Source: Robertmurraya massiliosenegalensis JC6
GTDB taxonomy: Bacteria; Bacillota; Bacilli; Bacillales; Cytobacillaceae
NCBI RefSeq assembly: GCF_000311725.1
Contig: NZ_HE978512.1
Location: 324,293 to 388,292 of the forward strand
Length of the DNA stretch: 64,000 nucleotides
Direction of reading: 5' to 3'
Shown: piece after piece, positions 17,069 to 25,881 of the stretch
How the letters are laid out: the number at the start of each line of letters is the position of its first letter
Numbering within the stretch: position 1 is the stretch's first letter
Made by a program: the position numbers and the translations under genes
Notes under the pieces: model-generated
Databases searched by the model: none
Seen by the model: only the letters and a program-made list of their open reading frames with translations
What the model was told of the DNA's origin: nothing

Positions 17069-17559
17069 AGTCTATCTTTCCCCCTTGTTTGGAGTATGGA
17101 ATCTAACAATTCCCTGATTGTGACGATAATCATATAGATAAAGGAAAACACAACGGGTAAAGAAAAGAACATATAATTGATTGGAATATAGTTTGCTTTT
17201 CTCAACGATTGGACCTGTAAATAATCAATCATAATAACCAATACAGTTGAAAGGAAAACGATAATGAAAATATTGACGACAATATCAAAAAATGGATGGA
17301 ATTTCTTTGAAACAAATCGCTCTAAAAAAAGGGTAATTTTCGGATCCAAATTTCTTTTTAACACAACGGCCATTCCTAAAAAAACCATCCAAGAAAAGCA
17401 AAGAATCGATAATTCTTGAGTTGCTGTAATCGAACTTCCTACAATTAAGCGAAAGGCAATATCAATGATATTAATGAGAATAAGAAGTGCGAAAATTAAG
17501 GTAGCAAGAAATAAGTATATTTTTTCAATTCGTGTAATCATCGAATCAATGAATCTCAA
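17065..17559 (-). CDS. dctQ: TRAP transporter small permease (DctQ)
   Basis: 164 residues with four hydrophobic segments, the usual DctQ topology, and the conserved LSILCFSWMVFLGMAVVLKR segment. It pairs with DctM in the membrane. TTG start with GGGGGGA at 5-bp spacing; it overlaps dctM by 4 bp and follows dctP by about 70 bp. Confidence 0.9.
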   Translation of the reverse strand: MRFIDSMITRIEKIYLFLATLIFALLILINIIDIAFRLIVGSSITATQELSILCFSWMVFLGMAVVLKRNLDPKITLFLERFVSKKFHPFFDIVVNIFIIVFLSTVLVIMIDYLQVQSLRKANYIPINYMFFSLPVVFSFIYMIIVTIRELLDSILQTRGKDRL

Positions 17560-17629
17560 TCATATCCCCCCAATTAGGAAAAACATTACAGTAAAGAATG
17601 TGGCTTCCTTACTGCAAAATTTATCTATA

Positions 17630-18664
17630 TTATTGTTGTGCCTTCCATTCCTGTATGTCATTAAGCACCTCTTCGTTTAGGAAACCACTTTGAACTAGAT
17701 CTTGGTATACTTCTTCCATTTTTTCTTGCCATGGACTCAAGTCTACTTCATAAACTTGAACGTCTGCTTCTTTTAGTTCAGCCAATACCCCTTCTGTTTC
17801 CTCATTTATATATTTAGTGCCTATTTCACCTGCTTCATTAGCAGCTTCGACAAGGGCTGTCTGTAAATCTTCCGGTAATGATTGGAATTTACTTTCATTC
17901 ATCGCCATAACAAGAGATTGAGGATATTCATACGTTACCGTTACATGCTTCGTCACTTCATGGAAATTCATGCTTGTCACCGTAGAAATGGGCGATGTAG
18001 CGGCGTCCACTACTCCTTGCTTTAAGGCTAGATAGGTTTCTGACCAAGGGATAATGGTCGTATTCGCCCCTAAAGCAGACCATGCTTTAATTGCTGTTTC
18101 TGATTCAGCTAGTCGTAAATTTAATCCTTTAATATCTTCTAATTTTTCAACTGGTTTTGTACTTACCAACACTCGATACGGTCCTCTTATAAAGTTCTTC
18201 TTCGTATTGATAAAACGAAGGCCTACTTTATCAATCAATTCATCTTCCATTTTCTTCTGAATATCTGACTGCAAGAACTCTTGATACTCTTCATTATCTT
18301 TAAAAAGGAATGGTAAACTATGAATATTAAAATCTTTTACGTAAGGAAGGTAATAGGTCATAGTCTCAAAATAAATATCTTGAGCTCCAGAGATGACATT
18401 CTCAATTTGTTCAGATTCAGTTCCTAATTGTTCATGGAAATATACATCAACCTTCAATCTGCCATCTGTTTTTTCCTCTACGAGTTTCATAAACTCTTTA
18501 ACGCCTTCACTCTCCACATTGTTTTCTGGCATCTTCGTGCCCATCGTTAAAACAATGGGTTCATCACTTGTTCCAGAACTAACTTCATTCGCTCCGGCTC
18601 CGCCACAAGCAGCTAGCATAACGATAAACACCGATAATAGAATACAGAGACCTACCTTCTTCAT
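17630..18664 (-). CDS. dctP: TRAP transporter solute-binding lipoprotein (DctP family)
   Basis: 344 residues. Lipoprotein signal ending LAACGG, so the mature protein is anchored through Cys outside the membrane. DctP-fold motifs follow, including the conserved Arg region LNLRLAESETAIKAWSALGANTTIIPWSE, which in TRAP receptors contacts the substrate carboxylate. The ATG at 18664 has GAGGGGA upstream; an upstream in-frame extension lacks a signal sequence. A conserved element (18812-18857), also found before the rraA-like gene, lies about 150 bp upstream and probably holds the control site for dctPQM and the M20 gene. Confidence 0.92.
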   Translation of the reverse strand: MKKVGLCILLSVFIVMLAACGGAGANEVSSGTSDEPIVLTMGTKMPENNVESEGVKEFMKLVEEKTDGRLKVDVYFHEQLGTESEQIENVISGAQDIYFETMTYYLPYVKDFNIHSLPFLFKDNEEYQEFLQSDIQKKMEDELIDKVGLRFINTKKNFIRGPYRVLVSTKPVEKLEDIKGLNLRLAESETAIKAWSALGANTTIIPWSETYLALKQGVVDAATSPISTVTSMNFHEVTKHVTVTYEYPQSLVMAMNESKFQSLPEDLQTALVEAANEAGEIGTKYINEETEGVLAELKEADVQVYEVDLSPWQEKMEEVYQDLVQSGFLNEEVLNDIQEWKAQQ

Positions 18665-18811
18665 TACGAATTCCCCTCTCAAAATAGATTTATAGTTAGC
18701 CAAATGAGTCGATTTCAAAATGTTCGAGCGTACATTAAAAAAACGAATAGGTTTAGCGTTTTTCATTCAATAGCCCATTTGAAATTCTAATCTTTATATG
18801 GTTTCGAGTTA

Positions 18812-18857
18812 TTTTCGTTCGTTTTTTAACTTGAGAAGCAAAATTATGAAATGGATT
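18812..18857 (-). promoter_or_regulatory. Shared upstream element, copy A (before dctP)
   Basis: Plus-strand CGTTCGTTTTTTAACTTG...AAATTATGAAAT closely matches 21235-21277 before the rraA-like gene. In both places an AACGAA-rich second half-site follows about 60 bp closer to the gene. This suggests one regulator for both transcription units. Confidence 0.55.
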
Positions 18858-18865
18858 ACTCTCGC

Positions 18866-19216
18866 CTACATTTGTAGAAAAAGAACTCCATTATCTTCAA
18901 AAACGGTATAGGTTTTAAGTTTTGACTTGGTAACACCAAAAAGCGGTCTCCCAGATTCAATATCAAATTCATAGCCATGCCAAGGACATACTAGAACCTT
19001 GTCTTCCAAATCATAGTGAATCTCACTTGGTTCAGAAGGAATCATCGTTCCCCGAACATCCCCATGACACATGTTCGCCCCTTTATGAGGACATCTGTTT
19101 GATAAAGCATAAAAGGTTCCATTTGAATACAATACCGCAATACTTTTACCGTTTATTTCAAAATTCTGACAACGATTTGCAGCTAATTCCGATATTTCTC
19201 CGAGCCGATAATTCAA
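18866..19216 (-). CDS. Rieske [2Fe-2S] ferredoxin-like protein
   Basis: About 116 residues, a single Rieske domain with both cluster motifs: CPHKG (C-x-H) and CPWHGYEFD (C-x-x-H). Such small proteins usually pass electrons to a ring-hydroxylating oxygenase, but no oxygenase is encoded nearby. TTG at 19216 is preferred because GGGAGGG lies 7-8 bp upstream and it avoids overlap with the previous gene; a longer frame reaches 19279. It is the last gene of the rraA-amidohydrolase unit. Confidence 0.9.
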   Translation of the reverse strand: MNYRLGEISELAANRCQNFEINGKSIAVLYSNGTFYALSNRCPHKGANMCHGDVRGTMIPSEPSEIHYDLEDKVLVCPWHGYEFDIESGRPLFGVTKSKLKTYTVFEDNGVLFLQM

Positions 19217-19235
19217 CAGATTTCCCTCCCTTGTA

Positions 19236-20348
19236 TTAAACTCTGATCTTTGAACCAAATAACTTGGCGGCATTATCATGTAAAATCTTCTTTTTTAATT
19301 CCTGCGATGAAAATAAGCGATGAAAGATTTCGTCAGGCATATCATTATCCCAATGTGGATAATCGCTGCTAAAGAGGAGATTGTGCTCTGCATCAATCAT
19401 ATCTAGCATACTATCAAATTGTTTCTTCGGCATTTCATCAATTGGTTGCGTTGTAAAAAAGACATTTTCTTTCACGTAATCACTAGGCTTTTTCTTCACC
19501 CATGGGGTTTCAATTCGTAAATTTCTCCATGACTGATCCATTCTAGTTAAAACGGATCCTAACCAACTGAACGCATATTCTACAAAAACAAGTTTCAACT
19601 CTGGATATCGTTCAAATACGCCTTCAAAAATAAGGTTAACAAGCATTGATTGAGCAATTTGCGGATATGTTATATATCTTTCGACGTAATATTTTGTTAC
19701 TCCCCCTGCGAGCGGTGCAGCTCCAATATACGTCCCTTCTGCCCCAGTCACATGAGTCATGATCGGTAAGTTTTCTTCGATTGCTGCCTCATAAATGGGA
19801 TAAAAGTATCGATCACCTAGCAAGATGTTCATTAAAGGCAAGTTTATTCCGATAACCCCTTTTACTTTTGCCAATCTTTTAATTTCTTTTACAGCTAGGA
19901 TTGGATCTTGCGGGGTAATGTTTATAACAAAATGATAGCGCGGGTCCACACTTAACCATTTATCAATAAAATAATCATTATAGGCCGATGTCATCGTATG
20001 AACCATATCTGCGTTCGTCCAAACAAGCGATAATTGCGATGGTTGCATGGCTATTAAGACCGCACATTTGGGATCGTAGACATCTAAATAATGTTCTTTT
20101 GTAAAGACCGGATCAGAACCAGCAACTTTCCCATCTGGTGCGATCGCATCCTTTCTTGTAACACTTCCCCTCGGATTAACATGTCGGTTGGAATGAGGAA
20201 CAAGTCCAGACATTTGAAACTTCTTTTTCCATGAGCTTTCCATATAAGGGTATAGTTGCTCTAGTCCCCCTTCAACAACTGGGTGGACGTCACAGTCAAT
20301 TGGTTTAATGATTTCTTCACTTAATTTTGTTTCCTCTGTATGACTCAC
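19236..20348 (-). CDS. Amidohydrolase-2 family protein (ACMSD-like TIM barrel)
   Basis: 370 residues. It has the DCDVHP metal motif near the N-terminus, a central MTHVTG (His) and SSDYPHWD (Asp ligand) near the C-terminus, the pattern of amidohydrolase_2 proteins. Relatives include ACMSD, gamma-resorcylate decarboxylase and 4-oxalomesaconate hydratase, so decarboxylation or hydration of an aromatic or ring-cleavage product is as likely as hydrolysis. GTG start with GGGGGAAAC upstream; 14 bp after the rraA-like gene. Confidence 0.87.
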   Translation of the reverse strand: MSHTEETKLSEEIIKPIDCDVHPVVEGGLEQLYPYMESSWKKKFQMSGLVPHSNRHVNPRGSVTRKDAIAPDGKVAGSDPVFTKEHYLDVYDPKCAVLIAMQPSQLSLVWTNADMVHTMTSAYNDYFIDKWLSVDPRYHFVINITPQDPILAVKEIKRLAKVKGVIGINLPLMNILLGDRYFYPIYEAAIEENLPIMTHVTGAEGTYIGAAPLAGGVTKYYVERYITYPQIAQSMLVNLIFEGVFERYPELKLVFVEYAFSWLGSVLTRMDQSWRNLRIETPWVKKKPSDYVKENVFFTTQPIDEMPKKQFDSMLDMIDAEHNLLFSSDYPHWDNDMPDEIFHRLFSSQELKKKILHDNAAKLFGSKIRV

Positions 20349-20362
20349 TCAAGTTTCCCCCT

Positions 20363-21034
20363 TTAACGTATTATTCCATTTTCTCTTAAAAGCTGATCAG
20401 CCTTTGTAATCGAAGCAAGCGGCAAGCCTTCGTCGATCTTCTCTTTCATGATTTGTTCGATCGCTTCTTTTTCCTCCGCTTTCAATAACCATTCCTCAAT
20501 ATCGATGTCTTTACTCAATACCAATACTCCATTTTCATCAGCCAAAATTGTATCGCCAGGCTCTACGGTCACCCCACCACATTGAATGGTCGTATTAATT
20601 TCGCCTGTATTTCCAACTAATCTTGTAGTCACTGGAGAGAGTCCTGTTGCATAAATAGGAAAATCCAGCTCCCTAACAGATGTAATATCTGTGATCGGGC
20701 CGTCGACAATAATCCCTGCTAGATTCTTTTTCTTTGCCGTATAGACAATGATCTCCCCTACACAGGCATATTTTTCATCTCCATTCCGGTCAATGACAAG
20801 TACATCTCCCTCTTCTGCTAGACTTACAGCTTTATGAACCATTACCGAATCGACTGAAGTGGTTTTTACCGTAAACGCAGATCCAACCACTTTTATATTT
20901 TGGAGCATAGCTTTGATCCTAGATTGCATAAAGCCAAATTGGAGCCAATGTCCAATTGTGGCAGGATCGATTTTTAACAGTCTGTTTTTCAAATCCACCG
21001 TAAGTTCCTTTTCTTTGCGGGGCAATACCTTCAT
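20363..21034 (-). CDS. RraA-like / CHA-HMG aldolase family protein
   Basis: About 223 residues of the RraA fold. RraA-type aldolases (4-hydroxy-4-methyl-2-oxoglutarate/4-carboxy-4-hydroxy-2-oxoadipate aldolase) carry a DGxxRD motif that binds Mg and pyruvate; here the site reads VDGPITDI, so Thr replaces the Arg while the Asp remains. A changed reaction, such as oxaloacetate decarboxylation or something new, is possible. The ATG at 21034 has GAGGAGG upstream. First gene of a unit with the amidohydrolase and the Rieske protein, behind shared element copy B. Confidence 0.85.
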   Translation of the reverse strand: MKVLPRKEKELTVDLKNRLLKIDPATIGHWLQFGFMQSRIKAMLQNIKVVGSAFTVKTTSVDSVMVHKAVSLAEEGDVLVIDRNGDEKYACVGEIIVYTAKKKNLAGIIVDGPITDITSVRELDFPIYATGLSPVTTRLVGNTGEINTTIQCGGVTVEPGDTILADENGVLVLSKDIDIEEWLLKAEEKEAIEQIMKEKIDEGLPLASITKADQLLRENGIIR

Positions 21035-21068
21035 GTAAACTCCTCCTCTAAAAAAGTTAAAATAAAAA

Positions 21069-21114
21069 ACCAGTAGTAAATAAGCACACAAAAAAAGTGC
21101 CTATTACTACTGGT
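21069..21114 (-). terminator. Terminator after the DUF3870 gene
   Basis: On the minus strand ACCAGTAGTAATAGGCAC pairs (with one bulge) with GTGCTTATTTACTACTGGT, then TTTTTTATTTT. It separates the DUF3870 gene from the rraA-like gene. Confidence 0.8.
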
Positions 21115-21234
21115 TTATATCCATTTAAAAAAATTGATTTTTGGTCAATCCCTCATAGATACCCAGTGGATTCGATTTCGTAAATGTACGAAGGTTAATT
21201 ACAAAACGAACATTCTAGCCATGTTTCCCATTGA

Positions 21235-21277
21235 TATCGTTCGTTTTTTACTTGAAACGTACAATTATGAAATTCAT
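21235..21277 (-). promoter_or_regulatory. Shared upstream element, copy B (before the rraA-like gene)
   Basis: Plus-strand TATCGTTCGTTTTTTACTTG...CAATTATGAAATTCATT, similar to 18812-18857 upstream of dctP. It lies about 200 bp before the rraA-like start, just after the DUF3870 stop. Confidence 0.55.
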
Positions 21278-21598
21278 TCAGTTATATAATTGATCTTTAA
21301 ACCGTTCATACGCTGCACGTACTGCTTGAATAATTGCCCCTTGTGAAGGCATCAAACATAGTCTTTTTATTCGATTTAGTAACGGATCAATTCCTTGATG
21401 TAAATCATAGCCAATCACTAAATTGCTTAAAAAATCATTAGAAAGGGTTGTTATTAACGTAAATTCAGCTTTTTCAATGATTTGACTCTCTTTATTAATG
21501 ACCAGAACTGCCCCAATAAATTTCTTTTCTTCATGAAGCGCTATTCCTTTTGGAACTTGTGCATGTCCTGATACGATCAAACAGCTGTCATTACCCAT
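21278..21598 (-). CDS. DUF3870-domain protein
   Basis: 106 residues, matching DUF3870 in length and motifs (HAQVPKGIALHEEKK, VLVINKES, AEFTLITTLSNDFLSNLVIGYDL, AYERF). Function is unknown. Proteins of this family often sit beside catabolic operons, as here next to the rraA-amidohydrolase-Rieske-TRAP cluster. It has its own promoter with an operator over the -10 box and its own terminator. Confidence 0.85.
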   Translation of the reverse strand: MGNDSCLIVSGHAQVPKGIALHEEKKFIGAVLVINKESQIIEKAEFTLITTLSNDFLSNLVIGYDLHQGIDPLLNRIKRLCLMPSQGAIIQAVRAAYERFKDQLYN

Positions 21599-21622
21599 AT
21601 GAACCTCTCCAAACTTTTTATA

Positions 21623-21657
21623 AGCACTATTATAACAGTGCTAAAATGATTTTTCAA
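21623..21657 (-). promoter_or_regulatory. Promoter and operator of the DUF3870 gene
   Basis: Minus-strand -35 TTGAAA (21652-21657), 17-bp spacer, -10 TATAAT (21629-21634). The inverted repeat AGCACT-N8-AGTGCT (21623-21642) encloses the -10 box, a position expected for a repressor site. Confidence 0.75.
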
Positions 21658-21795
21658 TATTATTTATAATCAGAATTTTCTTGGTGGTTTTTGGAGTGGG
21701 CATGGCTCCAGCCTCTTCAAATTCACGAGTGTCTTAAAAAGATGTAGCACCGCAAGATAAATCGGTATTACACACGCAAAATCCCGTACCTGTGA

Positions 21796-21851
21796 AACAA
21801 GATTTTTCGGGGAGTGACAGGCACCACTAAAGTGCCTGTCCCCACGTCCCG
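21796..21851 (-). repeat. Dispersed gene-end element, long hairpin copy
   Basis: On the minus strand, starting at the PBP stop: CGGGACGTGGGGACAGGCAC, loop, GTGCCTGTCACTCCCC, then GAAAAATCTTGTTTCAC. The stem GACAGGCAC/GTGCCTGTC is perfect. It combines the motif seen at 14523 and the one seen at 3272. Confidence 0.8.
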
Positions 21852-23843
21852 CTATTTTTCAAATATTGCTTTCACTTTTGCTACAGCTGCTTTTGAGCCG
21901 CCACTGTCTTCAACGCCTTCGACCATTAAGGCGATGAGGAGCTCTGGGTGTTCTGGGTTGTATGCAACAAACCAGCCATTTTCTTTTCCTGATTCTCCTT
22001 GGGCTTGTTTCAATTCAGCTGTCCCTGTTTTTCCTGCTAATATGTAGCCGTCAATTTTGCCTGAGTGTGCTGTACCTTGTGGGTCTTGAACGACCTTTGT
22101 CAGTACATTATTCAATTTCTCTGCTTCGCTCGCAGGAAGAAGGTTTTCCTTCCACACCTGACTCTTTTCTTCCTCTGCGAATAGAATTGGTTTAATTAGA
22201 TTTCCTTGATTGATCAGTGTCGTATAGGTGCTCGCTAAGTGGATGACGCTCATCTCCACCTGTCCTTGACCGTAGCCAGAGTCAGCTAATGTAACTTCCT
22301 TCTCTAATCCACCAAAATGGGAGGTTTCAATCGGGTATGAGTATGGAAAATCCTCTCCAAATCCGTAACTCTCGAGCCCGGTAGCAAAGCCGTCTTCCCC
22401 AATATCAAGAGCCGCTTGAGCAAAGTAAATATTGTCAGAATACAATAAGGCATCTTCTAAGTTCACCGGTTTATTTGGGTCCTTCACACGAGTTACCTGG
22501 TAACTTCCCCATGATGCATCTTTTTGCCATTTGAGACCGTCCACATTGATTGTTTTTTCCCAATCAACCTTCCCTGTTGCTAACCCGATGGACGCTGTAA
22601 TTGGTTTAATGACAGAACCTGGAGCATAGGTCGACTTGAAGCGATTCAGTAACGGATTTTTCGGATTCTCTTCTAATGCTTTCCACTGCTCAGAAGTTGC
22701 TCCTAGCGCTAAAATATTGGGATTAAAACTTGGACTACTCACTAATGCATGCGTTTCTCCTGTTAATGGGTCAATCGCTGCGGCCATCCCTGCTTCTCCG
22801 TTAAATTGTGCATATGCCTTTTCTTGCAGACTTCCATCAATCGTAAGTTGAACATTTTCCCCATGCTTCACTTCCTTTTCAGCAAGGATTACTTCTGTTC
22901 CATCTTCTTTATTAATATAGATTTTTATGCCATTTTCCCCTTTAAGCCGCTTCTCTAATACTTGCTCTAATCCTCTTTTGCCAATCAAATCTGTACTGCT
23001 ATATCCTTCATTTTTCTCCATCTCTTCTGCCGTAATTGGTCCAACATAGCCAATTAAATGCCCGGTCGCTTCACCATAAGGATAGATTCTTCCTTCGGCA
23101 TCTTGCTTCAGGACTGATGGAATCGCAAATAGTTTTTCCAATAGTTCTGTATCGTCCGGTGAGACCTTTTTAATCGGAACAAAATAATCTGGTTGGACCC
23201 AAGAAGCATTTAAGGCGTTTTCGATTTGCTCTGTGCTCATGCCCAATAACTCTGATACCTGCTTCATAATTTCCGTTTCCTTGCCTTCCATTTTGGCTGG
23301 AACAATTCCGATTTCATAAACAGTTCCCGTTATCGCCAATGGGTCCCCATCCCTGTCAAGAATTTCTCCTCGTTTTGCTGGAATGGTTGAAAGACCAATC
23401 TTATCTGCCTCTTCAAGTTCTGGAAAAATAAAGGTCGTATCCCAGTTCACATACCAGCCTGTTTCCTCATTGCGCTCTTCTTTGACCAATGTTGCTTCGT
23501 GGTCAAAAGAAATCGTACCGGCAACACTATCCATTGCTACCGAAAAAGGAAAGCTGATATTCTCTGCTTTTTTGTCCGTTTCCTCTTCAGGTGGGGTGAA
23601 TTCCACCTTCAAATTGTTAATCTCTAAATCTTCATATATTTTGGCATAGCGTCCTGTAAAATCCTCTTTTGTAATACTTTCCTGAGCTTCAGAAGATAGC
23701 TGCTCATACATCTCAGCAAATTTCTGTTCATTCCAAAGCTTCACATAGTCTGTGAATGTATCCTCAGGCATTGGCTCTTTGTTACAACCAGCAAGCGTGA
23801 TCGATACAATAAATAAGAAACCGATTGCAAGAAACTTTTTCAT
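21852..23843 (-). CDS. pbpC: Class B penicillin-binding protein (PBP3/PbpC type, MecA N-terminal domain)
   Basis: 663 residues, the usual size of B. subtilis PbpC. A lipoprotein-like signal (ITLAGCNKEP), a MecA_N/NTF2-like domain (about 25-145), a dimerisation domain (about 150-330), then the transpeptidase with SxxK (GSVIKPI, about residue 408), SxN (YSDNIYFA) and KTG (AGKTGTAE, about 602). It crosslinks peptidoglycan outside the membrane; the MecA-like group often has low beta-lactam affinity. Single gene; its stop codon abuts a dispersed element. Confidence 0.93.
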   Translation of the reverse strand: MKKFLAIGFLFIVSITLAGCNKEPMPEDTFTDYVKLWNEQKFAEMYEQLSSEAQESITKEDFTGRYAKIYEDLEINNLKVEFTPPEEETDKKAENISFPFSVAMDSVAGTISFDHEATLVKEERNEETGWYVNWDTTFIFPELEEADKIGLSTIPAKRGEILDRDGDPLAITGTVYEIGIVPAKMEGKETEIMKQVSELLGMSTEQIENALNASWVQPDYFVPIKKVSPDDTELLEKLFAIPSVLKQDAEGRIYPYGEATGHLIGYVGPITAEEMEKNEGYSSTDLIGKRGLEQVLEKRLKGENGIKIYINKEDGTEVILAEKEVKHGENVQLTIDGSLQEKAYAQFNGEAGMAAAIDPLTGETHALVSSPSFNPNILALGATSEQWKALEENPKNPLLNRFKSTYAPGSVIKPITASIGLATGKVDWEKTINVDGLKWQKDASWGSYQVTRVKDPNKPVNLEDALLYSDNIYFAQAALDIGEDGFATGLESYGFGEDFPYSYPIETSHFGGLEKEVTLADSGYGQGQVEMSVIHLASTYTTLINQGNLIKPILFAEEEKSQVWKENLLPASEAEKLNNVLTKVVQDPQGTAHSGKIDGYILAGKTGTAELKQAQGESGKENGWFVAYNPEHPELLIALMVEGVEDSGGSKAAVAKVKAIFEK

Positions 23844-23937
23844 ATTTGTCGGATACCCCCTATACTTTCAGTGTATCATGGTGAATATTTTTTTACGAAA
23901 ATGCCGTATCTCATTATCATGACTTTTTCAAGAGAAT

Positions 23938-24492
23938 TTACTCCCCTTGAAAAATGGTAATCTGAAAGGTTTGATTGTAATCATAGCCATTCAGATAGAT
24001 ATCGAGGTCATGGAAGTAACGATGTAACTTTCTCATCGCCTCTCGATCATCTTTGCTTGCGACAATTTCAGCTAACTCTTTGATTTTATCAAAATCCATC
24101 TGCACTGCTGCGTCCATCACATCTACGTTTTCCAATGCATCAATAATTAATTCTGCCTTCTGCTGTTGCTCCGTGTAGCTTGCTGTATCAATTCGGCCCC
24201 ACCCTAATGTTTCATTGTAAAAGTTATGTAGTTGGCCGATAAAATCATGTCCATTTCGAAATCCAAGTTCATCATTTTTAAAGACAATGATCGCTTCCGA
24301 TACTGGTGTATTGACGACTTCTGTTGAGAAATCATCACCTTCCTGGGTGACAGATGGACCATTGCTGGTTGCTTCAATCGATTTTTGGTTATTTGTATTT
24401 GATGCACCTAATAATGTCCATCCACCCCACACACCTAAGCCTACTGTGATAATCAAAAGAGGGGTTAGCCATAACCAAATTTTCAGTTTCAT
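23938..24492 (-). CDS. Membrane-anchored protein of unknown function
   Basis: 184 residues. One N-terminal hydrophobic segment (about 6-29), a Thr/Ser/Asn linker (30-60), then a soluble helical domain (about 65-184) that would face outside. The domain has no family I recognise; it contains DFIGQLHNFYNETLGWGR and MRKLHRYFHDLDIYLNGYD. The gene follows the YknX-like gene by about 110 bp and precedes pbpC. AAGGAGTGG ribosome site. It could be a partner of the adaptor protein upstream, but that is inference. Confidence 0.65.
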   Translation of the reverse strand: MKLKIWLWLTPLLIITVGLGVWGGWTLLGASNTNNQKSIEATSNGPSVTQEGDDFSTEVVNTPVSEAIIVFKNDELGFRNGHDFIGQLHNFYNETLGWGRIDTASYTEQQQKAELIIDALENVDVMDAAVQMDFDKIKELAEIVASKDDREAMRKLHRYFHDLDIYLNGYDYNQTFQITIFQGE

Positions 24493-24603
24493 TTTTCCAC
24501 TCCTTACTTGTTCAGGTATATCATTATAGATTCTCTTTTAAATATAGAAATCCTTTTTGTTTTTGAGAACCTAAGGTAGGAAAAATGGGGACAAAGCAGG
24601 AGA

Positions 24604-25866
24604 TTATCTGCTTAATAATCCTCTTCCCAAATACTTCAATATCTCCGTTTTGTCCATTTCTTTCAACTCTTGAGTACTCATGTGGCTTAAATCAAGTGGC
24701 GTAAAAAAGGAAATGTTATTTCGGATTCTAGTCGGCTCATAGACGACTAGCTCTCCTTCCTCCGCTTCACTTGTAATCTCGTAAACACCATTTATCGTGA
24801 TCCCCATTTGAACAGGACGCTTCTCGATCGTGCCATTACTTTTTAACACATAAATATCGCCCAGACGATTCGTCTCACGTGGCAGAGTTAAGGCATCGAC
24901 AACTTCTTCTGTAATGATCTTGACCGAAACATGGGATCCGGTGTAAATGGTTGCTTGCGAAGCCTCTTCTGTTTCAGTTTCGTTTAAATTCTCTTCTGAA
25001 AGATCTTCAGTTACATTTTCTTCCGGTTCCTGTAACTGCACGACAAATTCATACTCGCTCTTCACTCCCACCTGTGGATCGTCTTCAGGGGTTACAGAGA
25101 CCTTTGAAATGACTCCATCCATTTTTCCAAATGAACCTGAAACAATGGCCTTCATCCCTTCTTGTATCTCCTGTAGATCTTCTTCTGCAAGAAGTCCTTT
25201 TACATGCTGGTCAGTAGAAGTAATGGTTACGACCGGATTTTGGAGATTATGGGATATTTCTTTTACCATCCCTGTGATCGGGCTCTCCACCGTTAAGGAT
25301 CCTAAGTGGCTATTAGAATTGGCAATGAGTTCTTCAAATTTATCCATTTCTGCTTCAATTCTACTTAACTGTAATTCTTTTTCATAGATTTGTGCTTCAA
25401 TCGTGCTTGCGACAGCCTTGTTGGACGAGTTTTCATGTTCTCCCTCTTCCACCTCTACTTGACGCAAGCTTTGTTCAACACTTTCAAGATTACGGATGTT
25501 TTCCTGAAGTCCAAATTGTTCTGATTGCAGTTTCGTGATTTCCGCTTCAAACTGCTCAATCGTAGCCTCAAGATTACGTGGCGAATATTCAAATAGAGGT
25601 GTACCAGTTGAAACTTGATCGCCCACTTTTACGAAAAATTGCTCGAAGTCTCCAGCCCCTTGCTGGAAATACACATATTCTTCTTCTGCCGGCGCTACAA
25701 CTCCTGCTCTTTCTGTCGATAAAACAAGATTCTGCTTTTGCACTGTTCTCCACTCATGTATGTATTCCGACCTAGCTATTTCACTATCTTTCATTAAAAT
25801 TAAATAAACGTTCACAGCAACAAAGAGCGCAATGAAGATTATGGCTGTCCACTTTTTCCCGTTCAT
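24604..25866 (-). CDS. HlyD/YknX-like membrane fusion (adaptor) protein
   Basis: 420 residues. One N-terminal membrane segment (about 6-26), a split biotinyl-lipoyl domain (first half near VGDQVSTGTPLFEYSP, second near GSLTVESPITGMVKEI), a coiled-coil hairpin between them (about 95-185, rich in Glu and Gln), then beta domains. This is the architecture of adaptors that join ABC exporters, such as YknX. The last residues (GRGLLSR) and an acidic insert near 285-310 are unusual. It follows a Yip1-family gene by 15 bp; no ABC ATPase or permease follows. Confidence 0.82.
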   Translation of the reverse strand: MNGKKWTAIIFIALFVAVNVYLILMKDSEIARSEYIHEWRTVQKQNLVLSTERAGVVAPAEEEYVYFQQGAGDFEQFFVKVGDQVSTGTPLFEYSPRNLEATIEQFEAEITKLQSEQFGLQENIRNLESVEQSLRQVEVEEGEHENSSNKAVASTIEAQIYEKELQLSRIEAEMDKFEELIANSNSHLGSLTVESPITGMVKEISHNLQNPVVTITSTDQHVKGLLAEEDLQEIQEGMKAIVSGSFGKMDGVISKVSVTPEDDPQVGVKSEYEFVVQLQEPEENVTEDLSEENLNETETEEASQATIYTGSHVSVKIITEEVVDALTLPRETNRLGDIYVLKSNGTIEKRPVQMGITINGVYEITSEAEEGELVVYEPTRIRNNISFFTPLDLSHMSTQELKEMDKTEILKYLGRGLLSR

Positions 25867-25881
25867 CCTTGCTGCCCCCTT

